DNA of 12,506 bases from Euperipatoides rowelli. Lineage: Eukaryota; Onychophora; Udeonychophora; Euonychophora; Peripatopsidae. The stretch is from NCBI GenBank assembly GCA_003024985.2, contig PXIH01S0006475.1; one strand, written 5' to 3'. The translations under genes were made by a program, and so were the position numbers. Shown here piece after piece: positions 1-6,851 of this stretch (within the stretch, counting starts at the first letter, position 1; each line of letters starts with the position of its first letter). Under the pieces are notes generated by a model. The model saw only the letters and a list, made by a program, of their open reading frames with translations, searched no databases and was not told where the DNA came from.

Positions 1-84
1 TTAATCTTTAATAATAATTATTATATTTTTAATTATTGGCAACTTTCAGTGCAAAGTTAGGCTACATTTAATAACTGTCCAGTA

Positions 85-160
85 CAGGCGCGTAACTACA
101 CTCTGAGCGCCTTGGAACATTTTTTTAATTAGTGCCGCCCTCCCCTATGATTTACCTTTT
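85..160 (+). mobile_element. Solo hAT-like terminus
   Basis: CAGGCGCGTAACTACACTCT followed by GAGCGCCTTGGAACA aligns over about 35 bp with the right end of the element at 10356-11035 (reverse complement CAGTGGAGTAGCTACATATT then CAGCGCCCTGGAGCA), at roughly 70% identity by eye. The following GTGCCGCCCTCCCC is also of the type seen inside such ends. I found no partner terminus or target duplication. Confidence 0.4.
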
Positions 161-286
161 AATATCCTCTCTTAAAAAAAATAATAATACAACTATCTAC
201 TGTATTTATTTTTAGTGTTTATATTGATATAGCTTTTCTCATAGCAAGAATTACTCAATTTAATATAAAGTGAATAAAATATTATT

Positions 287-442
287 AGCCATTTTACATT
301 TTAATTTTTTAATAAAAATTATAATTGTCTAAAAAAAAAATGATAAACTACTTATAAAATTTTGAGCCATTTTACATTTTAATTTTTTAATAAAAATTAT
401 AATTGTCTAAAAAAAAAAAGATAAACTACTTATAAAATTTTG
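287..442. repeat. Tandem 78-bp duplication
   Basis: Positions 287-364 and 365-442 are adjacent copies beginning AGCCATTTTACATTTTAATT. By eye they differ at one base, at the end of an A run (T at 343, A in the second copy). The near-identity implies a recent event. Confidence 0.95.
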
Positions 443-2129
443 TTTACTAGCCCTTCATATTCCAAAATGATCAATCACACGGTCAAAGTTAAAAGAGTCC
501 AGTCTGCCGTTCCCGATGCAAATTTAAATTTGATTGATCAAAGAGCCAACAAGATTAGCAATAACAAATATTTTGTTTCTTTTAATAACACAACTACTGC
601 CTCATAATTTTTAATTATTCATTTTTTTTTTGCAATTTAAAATAGTATTTGTCTTTAAAACCTCTGTGAATGTTACGCCCATCTTTGGTTAGCAAGGACA
701 GGTTATTACACATTTTTGTTCCGGCATAAGAGCCTGAGTGTCAGAAAAATCACCTTTGTCAGATGAATGAGTGATTTTCATATTCTTTGTTTTAACAGTT
801 TAAACATATTTTGTTTTTACTAAAACTACAAAAACTGTTTCTTCTGAATCGGGTTCAGCTAATAATACTGTAATTCTTTTTCAAAGAGGGAATGAGCTGA
901 ATTTGAATGTACAATACTTGTTGCTATTCACTTTTTTAGATTATTAGTTGAAATTTTATACAGTATATTAATCTATTTTATGTTTTGATTTCGCTAATTA
1001 TAATTTGTTGTGTACAAAACAATTCAATTGCTTGAAGTACTGTATATAGTCTAGTAATAAATAAAATATACAGTATATATATATTATTTGTTGCTAATAA
1101 TAATATTTAAAATGACGAGTCTGTCTCACATTCATCAATTGTAAGTGGGCAGTTACATAAGTTGAAGAAATAGAACTAGGTCTAGGTGAGATCGTTTTAA
1201 AATATTTAGATTATTTGCTTTGCTTTCCGCCTCTTTTTCTTTTTTCGTTTGTGAAATTTGGCGCCTCTTAATTTTTTTGGAGTGCATGACCAACTTAAAA
1301 AGAAAGTAAAATTGATAGTAGATATACTTTATGAGAGCCTCACAGTTGTTGACTTGTTTGTAATGGAAGTAGCCTATAACATATGGTAATAGGCCTATTT
1401 ACAAAATTAATATGAATTGTATTTTAAGGCGTAAGCTTAATAAAATAAATAAAATGTACAGTATGTGCAGGGCATTATTGTTATTATTGTTATTTTATCT
1501 TTTAAAAAAAAATTATATAGGCTATATACGGTATATTTGATTTTTTTTATATTTTAAGCACGTGTTCTTGCCGCCTGAAGTGAAGTGCTCCACAATTACC
1601 ACCATTTGGTATAGTATAGCCTATCTCTTCTAAACTTTGTAAATTGCTTAATAATTACGTTAATGTAAATTCCTTATTTTTCGTTAGGCTATACTATTTA
1701 TCTCAAATGAATAAGAAATATAAAAAAAAAACAAACAATTAAATATCTAGCTAGATATTGTTTTATGTAGAACTGCTTTTGTATTTACAGTGTATACTGT
1801 ATATATAATTTTATAAATTGCCACAATAAAACATTAAAAACGTTTATTAACTTTATCAAGTAGTGTTATAATTAAATTTTGTGCTTGTATGCTGTTAATA
1901 ACGGAGCAATGATTAACATTAAATCTACGCGCTCGTCAATAGTGGCCATTATTGCTTCTAAAAGAGCGGTTATAAAGTACAACTTACACTATTACACTTT
2001 TCATTACACGGAAGTGCTTTCTTAAAAAATAAAGTGTACTTTTCGACCGCAGCCTTGGTAGTTTCTCAAACATTCAAGGTAAATAACTTTGTGTTCGTAT
2101 ATATTGTTAGCTATTTTGCAACGTGTACT
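443..2129. other. AT-rich DNA without a recognised gene
   Basis: Nothing is assignable. Small open stretches exist on the minus strand at 781-689 (30 codons, ending K-C-V-I-T-C-P-C) and on the plus strand at 1909-2025 (38 codons, starting M-I-N-I-K-S-T-R-S-S). Neither matches a family I know. TACNGTA words cluster here (959, 1038, 1069, 1457, 1527, 1795). Copies of TAGGCTAT/ATAGCCTA occur between 1369 and 1690. Confidence 0.6.
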
Positions 2130-2212
2130 TGGTTGAAATTTGACATAGGGTATCTTGGAAAAACCTGGATTCAGCAAGGGAGCCGAGAATCGAAAAAGTT
2201 TGGGAACCTCTG
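2130..2212 (-). mobile_element. Possible DNA-transposon terminus
   Basis: Read from 2212 on the minus strand: CAGAGGTTCCCAAACTTTTT followed by CGATTCTCGGCTCCC. This resembles the CAG-x-GGTTCCCAAAC-type ends of some non-autonomous DNA transposons. No matching second end with a target duplication was found; a weak candidate begins near 2049 (CAGCCTTGGTAGTTTCTCAA). Confidence 0.3.
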
Positions 2213-2277
2213 AATTTGCCTAATAATGATGATGGTGAAATTCCCTTGACATAAGATTTCTTAACTCCTAGGTCGCA

Positions 2278-2343
2278 GACTTTTGGGGGTGGGAGACAGA
2301 AAGAGAATTTGGGTGGGGGAAAAAGATAGATGGGGGGGGGGGA
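2278..2343 (+). repeat. G-rich purine tract with G-quadruplex potential
   Basis: G runs GGGGGTGGGAG, GGGTGGGGG and an 11-base G run (2332-2342), separated by purine spacers. The complementary minus-strand frame is a proline-rich artefact of composition, not a gene. Confidence 0.6.
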
Positions 2344-3028
2344 TAAAAGCTGGATTACTGATAGTAAATTCATTTGGCTATCTCCTCTGGTTAAGTCTGT
2401 TCAAAAGGATTAGCTAAAAATGGCAATTAAGAATTAATTAAATATTAATTTTTAAAAGGCATTTAATAAAACTAGTTAAATTTTATGCCTTTTTATAACC
2501 ACTTGAACCTATTATACAGTAATACATTAAAATAATTTTCGTTAAACCTTTTCTCTTTCACTAGTTCTGTAAAAAAAGAAAACAAGTACACACAAGCAAT
2601 AACATAAAAAAAAAAAGATAAAATCAAATTTTTTTAAGACTTGGAGGAATGCAGAAAAAATAAAATTTGACAATATTTTTAAACTTAAAAACTGAAAATA
2701 TAAAAATTATGATAAATAGTAGCTTAATTTTTAATTATGAGTTTACAAAGGTGATTATTGTAAGAAATATTTCTCATAGCAAGTTTTAATATCAACACCT
2801 TAGCCAAAAAAAAGTATATAGCGGAAGAGTATATTTGACTTTATTGATGTAAAATTGAAAGTAGATAGGAAAACTTTTTTTTTTATCAGTTTTAGTATAC
2901 CACTTTTTAAAAAATTTCTTAAATTTTCCTTTTAAAAAGTGAAAATTTAAAAACAAAGTTGATAAATAATTATGTAAATATCTCATTGTCAAATTTTATT
3001 TTTTGTTGAATTCCCATATTTTAAGTTC
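2344..3028. other. 3' flank of the PI31 exon, no gene seen
   Basis: Very AT-rich with many A and T runs. It would be 3' untranslated and downstream sequence if the exon at 3029-3155 is terminal, or intron if not. I searched the minus strand by eye for a D-P-F-G-P or Hb-Y-X coding end and saw none. Confidence 0.5.
2840..3000 (-). promoter_or_regulatory. Candidate poly(A) signals downstream of the PI31 stop
   Basis: AATAAA occurs on the minus strand at 3000-2995 and at 2845-2840, about 30 and 184 nt after the TAA at 3029. Either could end the transcript if 3029-3155 is the last exon. The hexamer is common by chance at this A+T content. Confidence 0.25.
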
Positions 3029-3155
3029 TTACTGAGGAAAGCCTTGTCTTGGAAGATCTGGTGGTCTTGGATAATCCATAAACATTCCTCCTCCATGTGG
3101 ATTGAAAGGATTTAAGTCAGCTCCACCAACAGGATTATGTGGAATCCCTGCTGGA
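3029..3155 (-). CDS. PSMF1: C-terminal exon of a PI31-like (PSMF1) proteasome regulator, downstream copy
   Basis: Seen: the minus-strand acceptor TTTTAG precedes 3155. The first base T completes a codon left by a phase-2 donor, which is exactly what the exon at 12022-12117 supplies. The peptide reads P-A-G-I-P-H-N-P, then V-G-G-A-D-L-N-P-F-N-P-H-G-G-G-M, then a Pro-rich tail ending R-Q-G-F-P-Q and TAA at 3031-3029. Known: PI31 has a D-L-D-P-F-G-P...G-G-M motif, and in characterised members a Hb-Y-X tail that docks on the 20S alpha ring. Here no Hb-Y-X tail precedes the stop. Oddity: the stop lies inside a donor-like CA|GTAAGA. The exon may therefore be terminal (127 nt as given) or internal (123 nt, 3033-3155, again phase 2-2) with a last exon elsewhere. 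I found no convincing last exon in 1-3028. The PI31 assignment is fairly sure; the 3' border is not. Confidence 0.72.
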
Positions 3156-3189
3156 CTAAAATAAATAGAAATATTTTTTCATAAACTGA

Positions 3190-3320
3190 TAACAAAATGG
3201 GGAGTGGTGGGTAGGAAAGAAATAAGGACAAAGATAAATACAACAAAAAGGAAAAACAAAAAGAGGAATAAAGATGAGAAGAAAAAAAATTGGAAGAGGA
3301 AAACTGTACAAAGATAAAAA
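3190..3320 (-). promoter_or_regulatory. Pyrimidine-rich tract upstream of the downstream PI31 exon acceptor
   Basis: The plus strand is almost entirely purine (GGAAAGAAATAAGGACAAAG and similar), so the pre-mRNA carries a C/T-rich stretch about 35-165 nt upstream of the acceptor at 3155. A matching tract precedes the other exon. It could bind polypyrimidine-tract factors; this is inferred from composition only. Reading frames through it are low complexity and not genes. Confidence 0.4.
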
Positions 3321-3405
3321 TAAACAAAATATTTATGCTTGTTTATAACACATGACCTTAAGTTAATGTAGCAAAATTACACTGATCTATCAAACACTTG
3401 TCCTT

Positions 3406-3418
3406 CCCCCCCCCCCCC
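3406..3418 (+). repeat. 13-base C homopolymer
   Basis: Uninterrupted C run at 3406-3418 in the intron. Like the G runs at 2332-2342 and 12240-12250, it is unusual in so AT-rich a region and prone to length errors. Confidence 0.9.
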
Positions 3419-3471
3419 AATACTATAGCATACAAATATTTTCTGAATCAAATCAATCTAAAAAGTATTAC

Positions 3472-3492
3472 CTGGGTGCTTTAAAACAAAAT
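3472..3492 (-). other. Candidate 21-nt microexon in the PI31 intron
   Basis: On the minus strand, TTTCCAG is followed by 21 nt ending CCCAG and then GTAATA, so a good acceptor and donor lie 21 nt apart. Entered in phase 2 from the upstream exon the segment is open (G-F-C-F-K-A-P) and leaves in phase 2, making an AGT serine codon with the exon at 3155. Nothing in the peptide is recognisably PI31, and such pairs occur by chance in AT-rich introns. Confidence 0.18.
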
Positions 3493-3494
3493 CT

Positions 3495-4249
3495 GGAAAT
3501 ATATCATGCAAAAATTATTCTTACTTATATTTTTCAAATAAGAAACACTTCAATTTAGTAGTACCCACCACAGGCCTTACAGCGCTGTTTTGTGGAGGGG
3601 GTATACAGTGTACTGTATATCTAGAAAGATTAATTTTCCTCTTCCCTCCCCACTTCTTCCCTTTCACATTCCTCCCATTTCATTGTGATTTGCTAGCCTG
3701 CTTTATCTTTTGTTAAAATCTTCTGACGAGTCTTCACTTCCTGTGTTTTCTTCACTACATTGTCGGGTATACACAATGTGTTATCCTTGCTATTTGTTTG
3801 TTCAGAACCGTTTGCCTTTTCTTATTTTTTTCATCCATTTTTCTATTAATGGCCTGTTACTTATTTCTTTACATTCTTCTCCTCTCTGTCGAGTTTCAGT
3901 TTGTCTTTTTTTCAGAGTGCCCAATCATGTGTAGTAGGCTGTCCTATCTTCCTTTTGGTACTCGTAATGCTTTAGCTGTGCAGAGTATATAGTCCATTGG
4001 ATGTCTTCTGTTGTGGGCTCAGTAATTGAGTCTGGCAACTAATACCTACCTGTTGCTTTTCCTTTTAGTTTGCTATATGTGCTATCTTTCGGTTTTGTGA
4101 AGAAGTGTACTTGCATAAAAGTTTATAAATGGACTTTTCCATGTGTCTCAGTGATGTTTCATGTTAGCACTGTTCTTTTCAGCCAATAGGTCGCTGTTGT
4201 TGCTTATTTTTCATGATGGTCTATTTCTCCTCAGGAGAAATAGACTATA
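3495..4249. other. Possible decayed LINE 3' part, no motif proven
   Basis: More balanced in composition than the flanks. Minus-strand translations have stops in all frames. Short pieces such as H-M-I-G-H-S-E and M-K-W-E-E-C-E-R-E are suggestive but not diagnostic. It contains a TACTGTA word at 3611. Plus-strand frames here are mostly the reverse of this material. Confidence 0.35.
4219..4245. repeat. 27-bp perfect palindrome
   Basis: Arms GTCTATTTCTCCT and AGGAGAAATAGAC flank one C. It lies in the decayed 3' half of the LINE, where no RT motif demands such a structure. Confidence 0.9.
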
Positions 4250-4296
4250 TGCTTTCGTGATACATTCCTTGACTGTCATTTTCTATTTAGTTTGCT

Positions 4297-4905
4297 GGTG
4301 ATGGTGGTTCCTGAAAACGGCTGATTTTTTGCCTTTATAGTAAATTCTTCTAATTTTAGTGTTTCCCCGATCTCATTTCCTTGTTTATTGGGATCTTATA
4401 ACTTTACAAGGGTTTTGTTCCAATTTATCTGGAGTCTTGAGGCTTTATGGTCAGAGTTAATAAATTCTTCTACTTATTGTTCGCTGCCTGTTATGAAATG
4501 GTCATCTGTATATGCTAATGTGATTGGCACGGTCATTTTATTAGTCTGCTCCAGTACTAGCCTATGGATTGATTTGTCTGTTTTGCTAGTATTTCATCTA
4601 TCACTAGACTAAATAAGCTTGGTAATATTGGGCAATCTTGCTTGATTCAGATACTTTTATTGGGAAATCTTGCTTGATTCAGATACTTTTATTGGGCAAT
4701 CTTGCTTGATTCAGATACTTTTATTGGGCAATCTTGCTTGATTCAGATACTTTTATTGNNCAANNNTGCTTGATTCAGATACTTTTATTGCAGTAAAGTT
4801 TTTGGCTACACTACTGTACATCTTTTCATGCAAGCAGGTTGTGATTATTCTGTTAATTAGATATTGTGGAATCTCTTTGTTTACAAGACATTTGTATTTG
4901 GTTAG
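4297..4905 (-). pseudogene. LINE reverse transcriptase fragment, palm and thumb blocks
   Basis: Read on the minus strand in several frames, in order: N-K-E-I-P-Q-Y-L-I-N-R-I-I (about 4887-4850), matching the usual G-I-P-x-x-L-I block; K-Q-D-C-P-I-L-P-S-L-F-S-L-V-I-D-E-I-L (4643-4586), matching R-Q-G-C-P-L-S-P-L-L-F; L-A-Y-T-D-D (Y-T-D-D at 4512-4501), the catalytic Y-A-D-D box with Ala to Thr; I-N-W-N-K-T (4428-4411), the usual lysine-containing block after the box; and F-S-G-T-T-I-T (4317-4297), resembling the Y-L-G-x-x-I-T motif. Frameshifts separate the first three blocks, and a stop lies soon after the T-D-D box. The 32-bp expansion at 4628-4787 sits just before and inside the K-Q-D-C-P block. 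Confidence 0.8.
4628..4787. repeat. Five-copy 32-bp tandem repeat inside the dead RT gene
   Basis: Units start at 4628, 4660, 4692, 4724 and 4756 (TTGGGCAATCTTGCTTGATT...), a constant 32-bp period with nearly identical copies. One unit has GGGA for GGGC, and one contains N bases at 4759-4760 and 4764-4766. Because 32 is not a multiple of three, each copy shifts the RT frame. High identity suggests recent expansion after the element died, and the Ns suggest the true copy number may be uncertain. Confidence 0.95.
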
Positions 4906-4906
4906 C

Positions 4907-6082
4907 AGAATGGCCCCTGGTATTGCCCAGGGAAAAAGTAGGGGTGGGATGACCCAGTTTATGATAGCCTAGAGAGTAAGTATACCAAATTTGGTCTTCA
5001 TCACCCCAAGGGTTTAGGAATTGCCTGTGGGAGTGGTCCATAGAGTCAGAAGGTGGGGTGATAACCTATATTTTCTGCTGGGTCCTAGAGAGTAATTATA
5101 CCAAATTTTGTCCCAATTGGTCCTAGGGTGTAGGAATTGCCTATGGGGTTGGCAACAAAGAATCAAGGTACTGGGTGATTAGGTTTAATAGCCTATATTT
5201 TCCACTGGGTCCTAGAGAGTAAGTAGCCAAATTAGGTCCAGATCAATCCAAGGGTTTAGGAATTACCCCTGGGGGTTGTCCATTGTCAGGGGGTGGGGTG
5301 GCCTGGTTTAACAAAAGCCTATATTTTCCACTGGACCTAGAGAATAAGGATCCAAATTTGGTCCTGATCAATCCAAGAGTTTAGGAATTGCCCCTGGGGA
5401 TTGTCAGGGGGTGGGGTGACCTGGTTTAACAATAGCTTATATTTTTCACTGGGTCTTAGAGAGTAAGTGTGCCAAATTTGGTCCTGATCAATCTAAGGAT
5501 TTAGGAATTGCCTCTGGTGTTTGTCCATTGTCAGGGAGTGGGGTGACCTGGTTTAACAATAGCCTATATTTTCCCCTGGGTCCTAGAGAGTGAGTATGCC
5601 AAATTTGGTCCCGATCAATCCAATGTTTAGGAATTGCCCCTGGGGGTTATCCATTGTCAGGGGGGGAGGGTGACCTGGTTTAACAATAGCCTGTATTTCC
5701 CCTGGGTCCTAGAGAGTAAGTATGCCAAATTTGGTCCTGATCAATCCAAGGTTTAGGAATTGCTCCTGGGGATTGTCCATTGTCAGTGGCTGGGATGACC
5801 TGGTTTAACAATAGCCTATATTTTCTACTAGATCTAGAGAGTAAGTATGCTAAATTTGGTCCAGATCAATCCAAGGGTTTGGAAATTGCCCCTGGGGGTT
5901 GTTCATTGTCAGAGGGTGGGTGACCTGGTTTAACGATAGCCTATATTTTCCACTGGGACCGAGATAAGTATGCCAAATTTGGTCCCGATCAATTCAAGGG
6001 TTTAGGAATTGCCCCTGGGGGTTATCCATTGTCAGGGGGGGNCCTGGTTTAACAATAGCCTATATTTTCTGCTGGATATTTT
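4907..6082. repeat. Tandem satellite of about 125-bp units
   Basis: About ten diverged units. The landmark CCTAGAGAG (or a variant) recurs at 4968, 5084, 5211, 5336, 5455, 5582, 5708, 5833 and 5958, spacings of 116-127 bp. Each unit carries GCCAAATTTGGTC, GATCAATCCAAGG, TTTAGGAATTGCC, CCATTGTCAGGGG, GACCTGGTTTAACAATAGCC and TATATTTTCC. The first two units are the most diverged and the later ones most alike. It interrupts the LINE RT gene, is richer in G+C than its surroundings, and encodes nothing recognisable. An N at 6042 marks a deleted or unresolved part of the last unit. Confidence 0.93.
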
Positions 6083-6096
6083 CTGCTTACTTACTC

Positions 6097-6240
6097 ACTA
6101 GAACCCAGTAGAAAATATAGGCTATCATTAAACCAGGTCCGCCACTCCCTGACCCTATGGACCATCTCACACGAGAAATTCCTAAACCCTTGGACTGATC
6201 AGGAAATATTTGACTTACTTACTTAGTAAGTAAGCCAATT
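6097..6240 (-). repeat. Inverted terminal unit of the satellite
   Basis: The plus strand here reads as the reverse complement of the array unit: AGAAAATATAGGCTATCATT, then AAACCAGGTC, CCACTCCCTGAC, GGACCAT, AATTCCTAAACCCTTGGACTGA. It faces the array head to head, so the array edge can fold back on its last direct unit. It is flanked by TTACTTACTCACTAG and by the palindrome at 6214-6234. Confidence 0.88.
6214..6234. repeat. Perfect short palindrome at the satellite edge
   Basis: Arms CTTACTTACT and AGTAAGTAAG around a single central T (10 bp arms). It lies where the inverted satellite unit gives way to the LINE remnant and may mark the rearrangement breakpoint. Confidence 0.85.
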
Positions 6241-6284
6241 TGGTGAATTGTATAGAGAACATACATACAGAGACATTCAATTTT

Positions 6285-6347
6285 ATATACAGATTTATGC
6301 TAAACTTTGTCGAATGCCTTTGTTAGATCTATTGACAATACATGATG
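6285..6347 (-). pseudogene. LINE reverse transcriptase fragment, catalytic block A
   Basis: Minus-strand translation gives L-A-L-H-H-V-L-S-I-D-L-T-K-A-F-D-K-V, a stop, then H-K-S. I-D-L-T-K-A-F-D-x-V is the classic LINE RT block carrying the first catalytic aspartate. The next expected segment (about 15 residues to the G-I-P block) is interrupted by the repeat array and resumes near 4905. Upstream of this block the similarity fades. Confidence 0.7.
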
Positions 6348-6641
6348 TAACGCCAGAAGAGAAATCATGCCATAGAGTTTATTTGGTAAACTTCACTATC
6401 GTTCCTTTCTGTTTTTTTTTTGGCTATCTTTCATTCCTTAAAGAACATCTTTGGCCAATAAATATGTACTATTTCAGAGAAGAAAAAATATATTTAACAC
6501 TACCGTATAAATAAAAGACTATTAGAATTACCAATCATGCCTGGGTAATTTGAATCCTGAATTGAATATCCCATATATAGTAGATTGTGATACTAAATGG
6601 ATTATGTAAGTTTTAGTAAATTTTGGGATATTTGACGGATT
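6348..6641. other. Region above the LINE block A, no gene recognised
   Basis: Minus-strand RT similarity fades above about 6347. The plus-strand frame through 6248-6514 is the reverse of the LINE block and not a gene. A TACCGTA word lies at 6501. Confidence 0.4.
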
Positions 6642-6851
6642 ATGTGGGAACATTTTATGAAAAAAAAAATGGAACTAAAAACCAAAGAACTTTTATGGAA
6701 ACCAGCGGTGTTAGAAATTTTGGATGCAAATAAAGTTACTGACCTTTCCCTAGAAGAAAGAGAAGACATTCATATTTGGTTGCACTGGCTTCTAAAAAGT
6801 CAAATGTATAAGGAACAAACAAAATTCTTATATTGGAGCCTATCCCTATAG
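6642..6851 (+). CDS. Unrecognised 69-codon reading frame
   Basis: ATG at 6642 to TAG at 6849-6851. The peptide is charged and helix-friendly, with T-D-L-S-L-E-E-R-E-D-I-H-I-W-L-H-W-L-L in its middle, and looks more protein-like than the low-complexity frames around it. In-frame TGA upstream of the ATG and the lack of a good donor leave its status open. No signal peptide or membrane segment is evident, and I recognise no family. It lies between the LINE remnant and another 50-codon open stretch (about 6937-7095, containing Y-F-K-A-A-W-K-V-L-R). It may be a relic of a mobile-element protein or chance. Confidence 0.2.
   Translation: MWEHFMKKKMELKTKELLWKPAVLEILDANKVTDLSLEEREDIHIWLHWLLKSQMYKEQTKFLYWSLSL

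Larger units (their letters stand above)
4250..6340 (-). mobile_element. Decayed non-LTR retrotransposon (LINE), split by a satellite array
   Basis: Reverse transcriptase blocks occur on the minus strand in the correct N-to-C order in two parts. The D-L-T-K-A-F-D-K-V block lies at 6303-6332. The remaining palm and thumb blocks lie below 4905, and the tandem satellite sits between them. Many in-frame stops and frame changes show it is dead. I did not recognise an endonuclease domain above 6340, so the element is 5'-truncated or decayed. A 3' portion may continue below 4250, perhaps to about 3540, but no motif proves it. The clade cannot be assigned from these blocks alone. Confidence 0.75.

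Noticed and set aside
497-504. GTCCAGTC as target-duplication partner of GTCCAGTA at 77-84
   Set aside because: The preceding bases do not resemble a hAT right end, so the match is probably chance.
2107-2373. Minus-strand frame of 88 codons with a proline-rich start
   Set aside because: The prolines come from the G-rich tract at 2278-2343, and the rest covers the transposon-terminus-like segment. There is no sign of a gene.
3112-3327. Minus-strand frame of 71 codons rich in Phe, Leu and Ser
   Set aside because: It runs through the pyrimidine-rich intron tract and overlaps the PI31 exon in another frame. Its content is explained by composition.
3710-4612. Plus-strand frames of 64-74 codons
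   Set aside because: They are the reverse side of the decayed minus-strand LINE and contain no plus-strand motif.
4853-5041. Minus-strand frame of 62 codons
   Set aside because: It spans the junction of satellite and LINE in the wrong frame for the RT blocks.
4628-6240. CRISPR-like array
   Set aside because: Repeat units abut without unique spacers, the genome is eukaryotic, and there are no cas genes.
6248-6514. Plus-strand frame of 88 codons
   Set aside because: It lies opposite the RT block A at 6303-6332; the conserved motif is on the minus strand.
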